Below, in pieces: positions 7,477 through 13,839 of a stretch of DNA of 15,462 nucleotides. The notes under the pieces were generated by a model. That model did not search any database. It was not told where the DNA came from and was given only the letters and a program-made list of their open reading frames with translations. Origin of the DNA: Parachlamydiaceae bacterium (lineage in GTDB: Bacteria > Chlamydiota > Chlamydiia > Chlamydiales > Parachlamydiaceae); contig JACDDG010000013.1 of the NCBI GenBank assembly GCA_013817115.1, forward strand, positions 1 to 15,462, in the 5' to 3' direction. Every line of letters begins with the position of its first letter. Position 1 is the stretch's first letter. The translations under genes and the position numbers were made by a program.

Positions 7477-8025
7477 CTAAGCGTTTGATGAAGTATAATA
7501 ATAATTGATTTCTTCGTTCTTTTTAGGGCCGATGACTCTCCAGTTAAGGCGAAGGCTGTAGCGGTCGAAATGAATTTCACCGAAGTAAGTGTCTTCGCCA
7601 CAAAGATGTGAGTTAATTGAAGATAGGCTATTGTTGCCTGAAGGGGTAAGGTGAAACAGAAAGACCGGAGCATCAGGCCCACGACGAAGATGTTCTAAAG
7701 AAATCATGAATGCATTTCGGTCCAAAGTCCAACGAAAGGTATTGCTAAAACTTGTTTCACTACCTTCCACATTTTGCCAGCTTCCTTTTTCGTTAAAAAT
7801 TAGGATGTTTGCTCCATTTTTTGTAATGTTAACTTCACCTTTTCCTCTTCCATTCCACCCCTCATCTTTGTTTGAGTGAGATTTAGCTTGAAAAGTGAGT
7901 TGTTTGACTATACTTATTCGATCCCAAAAAGCAAGTAGTGTTTGGAATTTATTGTCTGTGCAAGCCTTTTCAGAAGAATCCTCTTTGGGCATATAATAGG
8001 CTTTTTTTTCGTGAGGGGATAGCAA
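7477..8025 (-). CDS. DUF6314-like domain, in -1 frame after the wHTH gene
   Basis: The main part, from about residue 27 to the end, resembles DUF6314. It has LIFNEKGSWQ, then FRWTLDRNAFMISLEHLRRG, then a conserved end with EDTYFGEI and LNWRVIGPKKNEEINYYY, matching the family's E-x-G, R-x-W, D-x-Y-x-G and W-x-V-x-GP-x-K pattern. The molecular function of DUF6314 is unknown; it is a small beta-rich domain. The TTG at 8023-8025 is only the first start-like codon in the frame. The frame is in fact open up to the slippery heptamer at 8034-8040 in the preceding winged-helix gene. A fused product would be about 267 aa (82 from wHTH, 185 from this frame). Either a programmed -1 shift makes the fusion, or a one-base loss in a run of A split one gene. 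A separate, independently translated protein is less likely because no ribosome binding site is seen. Confidence 0.7.
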   Translation of the reverse strand: MLSPHEKKAYYMPKEDSSEKACTDNKFQTLLAFWDRISIVKQLTFQAKSHSNKDEGWNGRGKGEVNITKNGANILIFNEKGSWQNVEGSETSFSNTFRWTLDRNAFMISLEHLRRGPDAPVFLFHLTPSGNNSLSSINSHLCGEDTYFGEIHFDRYSLRLNWRVIGPKKNEEINYYYTSSNA

Positions 8026-8279
8026 TGTGTATGCTTTTTTAAAAGCATTTCTAATTCAGGCAGCAGTGGAAATGCTGGATTAAAATAATAGAGCTTCGTT
8101 TTTCCTTCATGATAGCTAGTGATGATGTTTCCATTTTCCAGTCGAGTTAAGGCTTTTTGTAGTGGTGTAAGAGGGGTTTGCAGTCGATGGTGTAATTGGG
8201 TGCCGTAACATTTGCCATTGACGAATAAAAAGAGAAGGATTCGTTGAATATTTTTGTTGCCGAAAAGTGCTTGAAGCAT
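7914..8279 (-). CDS. Winged helix-turn-helix regulator-like protein, 5' part of a split gene
   Basis: Residues 1-75 read like a compact winged helix of the ArsR/MarR sort: a first helix (LFGNKNIQRILLFLFVNG), a recognition region (YGTQLHHRLQTPLTPLQKALTRLENGNII) and a wing (SYHEGKTKLYYFNPAFPLL). After residue 82 the zero-frame tail of 39 aa is basic, cysteine-containing and unlike any domain. The same DNA in the -1 frame continues smoothly as AYTLLSPHEKKAYYMP into the DUF6314-like domain. Thus the natural product is probably a wHTH-DUF6314 fusion, with the 121-aa form as an early-terminated version. The gene starts at the ATG 8277-8279, 39 bp after the HExxH gene, with a weak purine-rich ribosome binding site. 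Confidence 0.65.
   Translation of the reverse strand: MLQALFGNKNIQRILLFLFVNGKCYGTQLHHRLQTPLTPLQKALTRLENGNIITSYHEGKTKLYYFNPAFPLLPELEMLLKKHTHCYPLTKKKPIICPKRILLKRLAQTINSKHYLLFGIE
8034..8040 (-). other. A AAA AAG slippery heptamer, possible -1 frameshift site
   Basis: On the minus strand the zero-frame codons are TTA AAA AAG, giving the heptamer A AAA AAG, the sequence used for -1 frameshifting in E. coli dnaX. A -1 shift here enters exactly the frame that encodes the DUF6314-like domain. The heptamer lies inside an 18-nt palindrome, ATGCTTTT-AA-AAAAGCAT. An error or mutation in the six-A run would give the same picture. Confidence 0.5.
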
Positions 8280-8318
8280 TGAAAAGAAGTCTCTTTTTGG
8301 GTTTATAAAGAATGTGGT

Positions 8319-8873
8319 TTAATGGTCTCGAGCAGGTAAAAGTTTTTCAGCTAAAAACAGAACCTGAAAATCTGGATGAACTAAAGTCTTAGTAGAATAA
8401 ATCACATCCCCAGAAGTGGGATTTTCAAAATGATGGATTAAATGCATGAATTCATGAGCAAGTATCGATTCAATAGGAGCTTCAAATACTTCTTTATCAC
8501 CAGATTTGTTTATGGTTACATGAAAATGAGTCTCATCAAATCTAAAAATTAAAAGTTTCAAAAATGGATATGTCTTACAACCAGCCTGATAAAATGGGTT
8601 ATCCTCATCAGAAGAAGCTATTTCCTCTTTTATTCTGATAACTTGCCCGCAATTGATAACACGCTGCAATAATTCTTTTCCAGGAGCAATTTTGGAAATA
8701 TTTAAAAACGTATGAATAATTTTTTCTGAAAAGGCAGAAGATCCGTCAATAGAAATTTTTTTAAAAAAACTACCTAGTAGAGCTTTGCTGCAAACCATTT
8801 TATATTTTTCATCGGTAATTTTAATGTAGTTTTTAATTGAATTTTGGCAGTTAATATTATTAAATATACTCAT
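8319..8873 (-). CDS. HExxH zinc metalloprotease-like protein (M91/NleD-like)
   Basis: A 184-aa protein whose C-terminal half holds the zincin motif HEFMH (His140, Glu141, His144) in the context IESILAHEFMHLIHHFENP. That context resembles the M91 family of type III effectors such as NleD. It is shorter than NleD (about 230 aa), and the region after the motif ends after 40 residues, so the third ligand is uncertain and the C-terminus may be truncated. There is no signal peptide, which suits a type III substrate. The N-terminal 80 residues are not recognised. An AAAGGA ribosome binding site lies 6 nt before the ATG. It is followed after 39 bp by the wHTH gene, possibly in one operon. Assignment to a secreted effector is inference. 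Confidence 0.6.
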   Translation of the reverse strand: MSIFNNINCQNSIKNYIKITDEKYKMVCSKALLGSFFKKISIDGSSAFSEKIIHTFLNISKIAPGKELLQRVINCGQVIRIKEEIASSDEDNPFYQAGCKTYPFLKLLIFRFDETHFHVTINKSGDKEVFEAPIESILAHEFMHLIHHFENPTSGDVIYSTKTLVHPDFQVLFLAEKLLPARDH

Positions 8874-9090
8874 AGAAATCCTTTTTTTAATTGTTTTAAT
8901 AATTTATTATAGCTCATATTGTTTTATTATCCAATGAATTATTAGCTTTTTAATTTTTACAAAAAAATTTTTTTCTTTGTGCGTAACTGGATGGTTGTTA
9001 TTCCCCACTGTACAGGAAAGAGACGTTGAGGAAATGGAATGGCGTGCTACAATTAGCTACGTTTTTTTTGCCTTCAATTCTTTTGTGCCA
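8874..9090. other. AT-rich intergenic region
   Basis: No convincing gene is seen. The half nearest the HExxH gene is very AT-rich and should contain its promoter. A 60-aa plus-strand frame at 8977-9159 runs through the neighbouring palindrome and is probably spurious. Confidence 0.4.
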
Positions 9091-9147
9091 TTGGTGGCAC
9101 ACAGCCTGAAAATGGAGAGCTCCCATTATAAGGCTGCGTGCCACCAA
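9091..9147. repeat. 57-nt palindrome after the DUF6666-like gene
   Basis: TTGGTGGCAC...AATGG (9091-9115) pairs with CCATTATAAGGC...CCACCAA (9123-9147): 22 of 25 bases are complementary around a 7-nt loop. It lies 14 bp downstream of the stop of the minus-strand membrane-protein gene. It could end or protect that transcript, but no T-run follows on the minus strand. A second, smaller stem GTGCCA-TTGG-TGGCAC overlaps its left end. Confidence 0.7.
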
Positions 9148-9161
9148 CAACTTGCTTAACC

Positions 9162-10127
9162 TTAGTATCGAGGCAAATGGATTTTACCAACTTTTGAAGC
9201 ACTGTCAACAAGAAAGTTTGTGTTGTCAGCAAGTGGAAGATATGGCATCCATGCACAGCTTTCAGATGTATTAGGATTACCCCCAAAGAAATACACAACA
9301 TTTATAGAAATATTGCTTGCGTAATCCATTTCACCTTGTTCACCTCTTCGGGTTCCAGGCTGCATATAAGAAGCTTTACCAACTAGCAACCAGCTATCAA
9401 GGAAGGGTACGCTCAGTTCTAGACCCACAATGTACTTGCCTGCTCTGTTAGAATGGTATCTGTGCAGTCTATTTCGAAGTGTGTATCCAATTGCTACATT
9501 AGACTCAACACCATTTCCAAAAAGATGGCGCCAGAAAAGATTAGCCTGGGCTATGGGGCGAAAAGCTATTTTATAATCATAAAAACTGTAGCGTTGGATT
9601 TGCTTGGTTTTTTTGATGTCATATGTTCCCCATACTCCCAATTCATCGCAACTTGAAACGTAATAGGCAAATTGCCCTCGAACCTGTTGCAATGTTGGAT
9701 CTTCACCGTAAACACCGTAGTTTTGATTAAACATGCAATCATAGACGACTCCGATACTTAAAGGCATGTGTGGAAGTGCACGTAGAAATAATCCGGCTGT
9801 AATGAACTCTTGCCCTTGAACTGATTTTCCGTTACGAGAGGTTCGACCACGACCGGCAAAATCCAACACTGCAGCGCTACCACCAAGCTGAAGACCTAAG
9901 CCATATTGATTAAATCCAGGCACAGGAGACCCTGCATTAAAACCGGTGCAAATTCCATGATTGTTCCCTCCATGGCCATCCGGAATGCCTCTAAAGTTTT
10001 CTACTCCTCCAAAAACTGAAAGGCCAATTTCGTCCCATGCAGGTGTAAACGACGATAAATTGGCAGAGGCATTTGATGTAAAAGCGGTTGTGATTGCAAT
10101 AATCATTAATGAAAGGTAAGTTCTCAT
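9162..10127 (-). CDS. DUF6666-like outer membrane beta-barrel protein
   Basis: A 321-aa exported protein. Residues 1-22 are a classic signal peptide with a predicted cut after ASA. The mature part alternates aromatic and small residues with many Gly and Tyr, as in beta-barrels. The segments WDEIGLSVFGG, YGLGLQLGGSAAV, SSCDELGVWGTY, ANLFWRHLFGNG and VGLELSVPF follow the pattern of DUF6666 proteins, which are known from planctomycetes and other PVC bacteria. Only two cysteines lie outside the N-terminal loop region and the C-terminal tail, so it is not one of the cysteine-rich chlamydial coat proteins. The last strand (about 276-286, INVVYFF) is followed by an unusual 35-residue tail. A strong ribosome binding site and a near-consensus promoter suggest high expression. 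The role is unknown; porin or structural are possible. Confidence 0.72.
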   Translation of the reverse strand: MRTYLSLMIIAITTAFTSNASANLSSFTPAWDEIGLSVFGGVENFRGIPDGHGGNNHGICTGFNAGSPVPGFNQYGLGLQLGGSAAVLDFAGRGRTSRNGKSVQGQEFITAGLFLRALPHMPLSIGVVYDCMFNQNYGVYGEDPTLQQVRGQFAYYVSSCDELGVWGTYDIKKTKQIQRYSFYDYKIAFRPIAQANLFWRHLFGNGVESNVAIGYTLRNRLHRYHSNRAGKYIVGLELSVPFLDSWLLVGKASYMQPGTRRGEQGEMDYASNISINVVYFFGGNPNTSESCAWMPYLPLADNTNFLVDSASKVGKIHLPRY

Positions 10128-10132
10128 ATCTA

Positions 10133-10138
10133 CTCCTT
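10133..10138 (-). promoter_or_regulatory. Strong ribosome binding site of the DUF6666-like gene
   Basis: AAGGAG on the minus strand, 5 nt before the ATG at 10125-10127. It fixes this start and fits a well-translated gene. Confidence 0.8.
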
Positions 10139-10156
10139 GAATATTTAGATGGGCTG

Positions 10157-10185
10157 ATTTTCACAATAATGATAAATATTGTCAA
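10157..10185 (-). promoter_or_regulatory. Promoter candidate of the DUF6666-like gene
   Basis: A perfect TTGACA (10180-10185) is followed after 17 nt by GAAAAT (10157-10162, 4/6 match to TATAAT). This leaves a leader of about 20-25 nt before the ribosome binding site. Confidence 0.5.
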
Positions 10186-10326
10186 GAACATATATTAGCT
10201 CAAGATGCTTGGTAACAGCATTAGACTGGAGTTTTTCCCCATTTTAAGGCTATACAACAAGCAGATAACGGTGTTTTGAATTGAAAAATTCTAATGAGGA
10301 TGAGAAGGGGGTGATAGGGAGAAACT

Positions 10327-10582
10327 AAGCGTTACTTTTACGTGAGCACTTTTATGCGGTCCTTACAGGGCTTGAAAAGCTTTTTGAGCTTACCAAGGCC
10401 CCCCTTGTCTCGCATTTCGTCCACTTTCGGACCTGGACTGTAATATTCCAACCTATTCAGGCCTCAGCGGCAGCATCAAATTGATTGAATTATGCTATTT
10501 TTTATGTTTAATTTTATCAGCGAGATGCTGTGTCCGAGGCCTGAATAGGTCGCATAAAAGTTTCACGTCAAGAGTAATGCTT
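10327..10582. repeat. 256-bp nested inverted-repeat element
   Basis: The right arm is continuous from 10524 to 10582. Its reverse complement is found in two pieces on the left: 10327-10358 (outer, ending ACTTTTATGCG) and 10451-10477 (inner, ACCTATTCAGGCCTC...). Between them lie 92 extra bases (10359-10450), flanked near their edges by TTACAG and CTGTAA. The loop 10478-10523 is AT-rich. It holds no gene and looks like a palindromic mobile repeat that received an insertion in one arm. It ends 3 bp before the stop codon of the glycosyltransferase gene at 10586. Confidence 0.75.
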
Positions 10583-10585
10583 GCA

Positions 10586-11587
10586 TTACGAGTTCTTGCC
10601 GGAAGCTTGCAAAAGCTTCTTTAGCCTCGAGATAAACTCCGGACGGTATTGCAAATACCGTTCTCTGTTTTTGCACCCAATTTCTTCTAGCTCTTCAGGG
10701 GAAAGCTTTAAAATTTTTTTGATGGTTTTTTCGATTGCTTTGCCATCGACATGATAATTTGTCGCTAAACCTTGAGAAGAGCGTATTTTAGAAGTTACAA
10801 GGCATCGTGGATCAGTTATAAATTCATTCATGGGTGGGGCATTTGTCGTAATTACAATAGCCTTGGTAGCCATTGCTTCAACAAGAGAATGCCCGTACCC
10901 CTCGGTCTCTGATACGCACAAGTGGATACCACACTTATTTTGCAGAGCACGCAACTGGCTCTCAGGCATCCAGTCTGTGATCCATGTGACGTTAATAGGA
11001 ACACTAACTTCGGGGTCTGCAAATCTAACCGTAGTTAGATGCGGAAATTTTGGATTTTGTTTCCAAGCCTTTATAATCGGATAAGTTCCCTTTTGGGAAC
11101 TTGTTCCGGCTAAATGAAGAAAGGAATTGTAATCTTTCTTAATCGATTCAATATAATGATCAGGGCTAGAGAATCCAATGTAAAAAGTTTTCATGCCCTG
11201 TTTAGTGAAAATTCTATCAACTTCATGCGTTCGGCACAAAATCAAGTCAATCGCATTCAAATAATAAAGATTGTCCCACATCCATTCAGGATTAGGTATG
11301 AACCAATTAAGCTCTGCAGAAGAATAACATTCAGGATAAAGAGTTTCGCAAAAAATATTGATTTCAGCTTGTCGAAAATTAAATTTTTTCCCTTCTGTAT
11401 AATGCCTTACAGAGCATCCTAAAGACTCTAAAACTTCTTTCAAAATTTTATGATCCCGAGCAAGTCCACTTCGATCAGCACAGAAAAGATTTATTTTAAC
11501 TTTATGATCAGGATAACTTTGATTGCTCTTTCCTCCATGCAATACAGAACAAAAAACTAGGAAAAATAGGAGAAAATTTTTGATCAT
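10586..11587 (-). CDS. Exported glycosyltransferase, GT4-like
   Basis: A 333-aa protein with a C-terminal Rossmann half typical of GT-B glycosyltransferases. CVSETEGYGHSLVEAMA (about 224-240) matches the family motif E-G-x-G-x-x-x-x-E that binds the nucleotide-sugar donor (Glu229, Glu237). HLAGTSSQKGTYPIIKAW (about 148-166) is the usual link between the two halves, and APPMNEFI follows. Unusually for this cytoplasmic enzyme class, it begins with a signal peptide-like segment (MIKNFLLFFLVFCSVLHGG). The start overlaps the stop of the preceding propeller gene by 4 bp (ATGA), so translation is probably coupled. The sugar and acceptor are unknown. A membrane-anchored cytoplasmic enzyme is the alternative to export. 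Confidence 0.78.
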   Translation of the reverse strand: MIKNFLLFFLVFCSVLHGGKSNQSYPDHKVKINLFCADRSGLARDHKILKEVLESLGCSVRHYTEGKKFNFRQAEINIFCETLYPECYSSAELNWFIPNPEWMWDNLYYLNAIDLILCRTHEVDRIFTKQGMKTFYIGFSSPDHYIESIKKDYNSFLHLAGTSSQKGTYPIIKAWKQNPKFPHLTTVRFADPEVSVPINVTWITDWMPESQLRALQNKCGIHLCVSETEGYGHSLVEAMATKAIVITTNAPPMNEFITDPRCLVTSKIRSSQGLATNYHVDGKAIEKTIKKILKLSPEELEEIGCKNRERYLQYRPEFISRLKKLLQASGKNS

Positions 11588-12600
11588 CGGCTTTTAACTT
11601 CTTTTAAAGATTCTAAAAGTTTCTTTTTGTCGATAATTGCAATCCAAGCCTCATTATCGTCCTTGCCATAAGCCAGGTAAATTGTTGAACCCACAACAGC
11701 AAAGCCTCCCGGAAAAATGACTCGCTTGTCGTATGACGAACGAGTATAAAACCCGTCGGCCATAATAGGCGAATGGGACATGGCCTTGACATAAAAAGGA
11801 GGGTCTAATGAAAAGGTATATGCTCCCATGTAGTAATGATACATGTGGACACCTCTAGAAGCTTCAGAGTCAGTAACATTCATAGAGTGAAAGAAGGCTA
11901 AATAATTCCCGTCAACTTCAATAGCGGGGGTGCCTCCACGTCGCTCGCCCCAATTCCAGGTACTAATGTAGGGTGTTTCAGCAATTGTCGAACATTCACC
12001 GGTAATAAAGTCCGGATGAATAATTTCATGAGGATTAATTAAATAACCAAGCATCATACTGCCTCTCCAATCGAAAGGCACCCAGTTTTTTTGAACTCGG
12101 CGTGTATTATATTCGCGTGGGTGGTAAAGTTTGATCGGCTTTGACATGTGGAATTTAGATTTTCTAAAGGAAAGTTTCGCCAGATACATATCTCGACGAT
12201 GGGATGTACTCGGATTTTCGACTTCCATGTTGTCATTATAGAGGACGTAAATAGTGTCGTTGGAAACGAAAAGTCTTGCATCCTCCGCCTGGGAAGGTGT
12301 TTTATCACCTCTGCGACGTGAATTTAAAAGCTGAGGTTTTGAGATAACTTCTAAAGCCTCATTAAGCATAACTACTCCAATGTAGGAGATCCATGGTTTA
12401 TGAGGTGCCAAGCAGTATCTAAAGCTTAATAGAAATCCTTCTTTTGTTTTAAGAAGAGAAGGATTCCAGATATAAGGAAACTCTTTTAGCTTAATTTGCG
12501 TTGTTGCGATCACCATATCCGATTTGAGCTTTTCCTTGCCCTCTAAGGAGAAAGATATACTCGCGGTGAAGATCAAAAAAGCCAAAAAAAAAGTATTCAT
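11584..12600 (-). CDS. Exported five-bladed propeller protein, GH130/GH43-like
   Basis: A 338-aa protein beginning with a signal peptide (MNTFFLAFLIFTASISFSLEG). The body repeats motifs spaced about one propeller blade apart: NPSL (46-49), EDAR (106-109), KNWVPF (171-176), RGGTPA (221-226), FPGG (296-299) and YGKDD (311-315). The pattern is that of GH130 mannoside phosphorylases and related GH43-type folds. In GH130 the Asp of an ED-x-R motif is the general acid, and Asp107 could play that part. Whether it cleaves, phosphorolyses or only binds a glycan cannot be told. It is sandwiched between two glycosyltransferase genes: 103 bp after the GT25 gene and overlapping the GT4 gene by 4 bp. Confidence 0.7.
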   Translation of the reverse strand: MNTFFLAFLIFTASISFSLEGKEKLKSDMVIATTQIKLKEFPYIWNPSLLKTKEGFLLSFRYCLAPHKPWISYIGVVMLNEALEVISKPQLLNSRRRGDKTPSQAEDARLFVSNDTIYVLYNDNMEVENPSTSHRRDMYLAKLSFRKSKFHMSKPIKLYHPREYNTRRVQKNWVPFDWRGSMMLGYLINPHEIIHPDFITGECSTIAETPYISTWNWGERRGGTPAIEVDGNYLAFFHSMNVTDSEASRGVHMYHYYMGAYTFSLDPPFYVKAMSHSPIMADGFYTRSSYDKRVIFPGGFAVVGSTIYLAYGKDDNEAWIAIIDKKKLLESLKEVKSR

Positions 12601-12703
12601 GATTTTGACTATATCCTTAAGTTAGTTACTCTAGTATTAGACTGTTTACACTGGCTTATGAATCCAAAGAAAAACAGGCTTCCAACTGAGCTAATAGTGT
12701 TAA

Positions 12704-13624
12704 TTACGGTTCATACCGTGCTTTGCCGTTGTCAGATAAAGCATCAGTTAACGTTGAAACAACGTCATATCGCATTGTATACAAATTAATGTTATTTGGC
12801 AGATAAAATTCCATATCGTAAGGAAGGAAAATATCATTACGCTTAATGAAATTTAGAATTTTTTTCATTCCCGATTTGCGAATGATCATCGAATAAGCAC
12901 CGTACCGAGCTCCGACTTTTCTAAAATCTTTAGAAATGTCTTTACGTCCGATAAATCTTTCAATATTTTTAGGCGCAAAATTTGGCCTTTTTGCATACCC
13001 TGTGCAAGGGATATATTCTCCATTAGCTCTTTTCGTGTCTGGATCAGTGAAAAGCACATCCCAATTATCTTTGCCGACAAGTGCATCTAATTTTTTAATG
13101 AGTGCTGTAAGCTCATTTGGATCTTTAAATACTTCTATGTCATCTTCCATGACCCAGATGGTTTTAAATCCTGAATCTAGAGCATCCTGGAGAATTGATA
13201 GGTGGCTTAAAACGATTCCAATAGCACCGCGAGATAAACAATGGCTGTAGTAATTTCGCCCTACTTTTTCAATAAGTTCATGGTTATTTTCTCCTTTATT
13301 TTCCTGCAAATAGCAAGTGCCCATAATTCCTTTTTGCATCCATGGTTTAAATGTGACACCTAAAGAATTTAAGACTTTGCTCGGAAGCTCCCACCCATTT
13401 ACAGCAGAAAAACGATAGGGTAGAATACCATAGGGCGCCAATTGTGCGAGACTTTGATTGAATTTTTCGGGACGTTGATCCAGGTTAATCATATAAATAA
13501 AATCAATTCCCCGCATGGTGTTTTGCTTTGATTTGTTAGGGGCGGGTTTAAAATTATCCTGAAGTAACCCTGAAATGTTTCCCGTCAGCATCGCAAAAAT
13601 AATAAATAAACAGCGTAGGCACAT
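12704..13624 (-). CDS. Exported GT25-family glycosyltransferase
   Basis: A 306-aa protein of the GT25 family, which includes LPS galactosyltransferases (LgtB/LpsA type) and eukaryotic procollagen galactosyltransferases. Motifs appear in order: IYMINLDQRPEKF (43-55), YRFSAVNGWELP (70-81), SRGAIGIVLSHLSILQDAL (131-149) and the metal/nucleotide-binding VMEDDIEVF (158-166). A further indicator is GAYSMIIRKSGMKKIL in the C-terminal half. Residues 1-20 look like a signal peptide (MCLRCLFIIFAMLTGNISGL), unlike bacterial LPS GT25 enzymes. An AAGG ribosome binding site lies about 9 nt before the ATG. It is the first gene of the three-gene set; its substrate is unknown. Confidence 0.82.
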   Translation of the reverse strand: MCLRCLFIIFAMLTGNISGLLQDNFKPAPNKSKQNTMRGIDFIYMINLDQRPEKFNQSLAQLAPYGILPYRFSAVNGWELPSKVLNSLGVTFKPWMQKGIMGTCYLQENKGENNHELIEKVGRNYYSHCLSRGAIGIVLSHLSILQDALDSGFKTIWVMEDDIEVFKDPNELTALIKKLDALVGKDNWDVLFTDPDTKRANGEYIPCTGYAKRPNFAPKNIERFIGRKDISKDFRKVGARYGAYSMIIRKSGMKKILNFIKRNDIFLPYDMEFYLPNNINLYTMRYDVVSTLTDALSDNGKARYEP

Positions 13625-13839
13625 ATTGTGAAGCCTTAATTTTATTGCTCAGTTTAAGAGTTTTCCAGTTTACTCACATATCATAATGAGTTCTATTTCG
13701 CTCTGAAAAGGTTTTTTTCTACATAGACGTAAAGCTTGTCTTTTTAACACATAGTCAACGTGTGCGTCAAGAAATCTCTTTTGATAAAGAAATCGAGAGG
13801 TTAAATATAAACAGAGAAATTTCAGTTATGACTCTACAG
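13625..13839. other. Intergenic region between dnaB and the GT25 gene
   Basis: No gene or terminator-type hairpin is seen. On the minus strand TATGAT (13680-13685), with a TTTTCA-like box about 18 nt upstream, is a weak promoter candidate for the glycan gene set, 56 bp before the GT25 start. Alternative TTGACG/TTGACT boxes lie at about 13755-13769. Confidence 0.3.

Noticed and set aside
8977-9159. A 60-aa plus-strand frame (MCVTGWLLFPTV...)
   Set aside because: Its second half is simply the palindrome at 9091-9147 read in one frame, there is no ribosome binding site, and the first half does not look like protein.
10230-10260. Similarity of CCCATTTTAAGGCT...CAACAAGC to the right arm of the 9091-9147 palindrome
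   Set aside because: Only short interrupted matches remain; too weak to call a second copy.
11114-11422. Plus-strand frame antisense to the GT4-like gene
   Set aside because: It lies wholly inside a well-supported gene on the other strand and has no recognisable domain.
12682-12694. Minus-strand TTAGCTCAGTTGG, resembling a tRNA D-arm
   Set aside because: No matching D-stem partner, no anticodon stem and no TTCGA-type T-arm can be folded around it. Chance similarity.
13741-13805. Possible hairpin terminator after dnaB
   Set aside because: The repeated GAAATC/AGAG pieces are mostly direct rather than inverted and give no stable stem.
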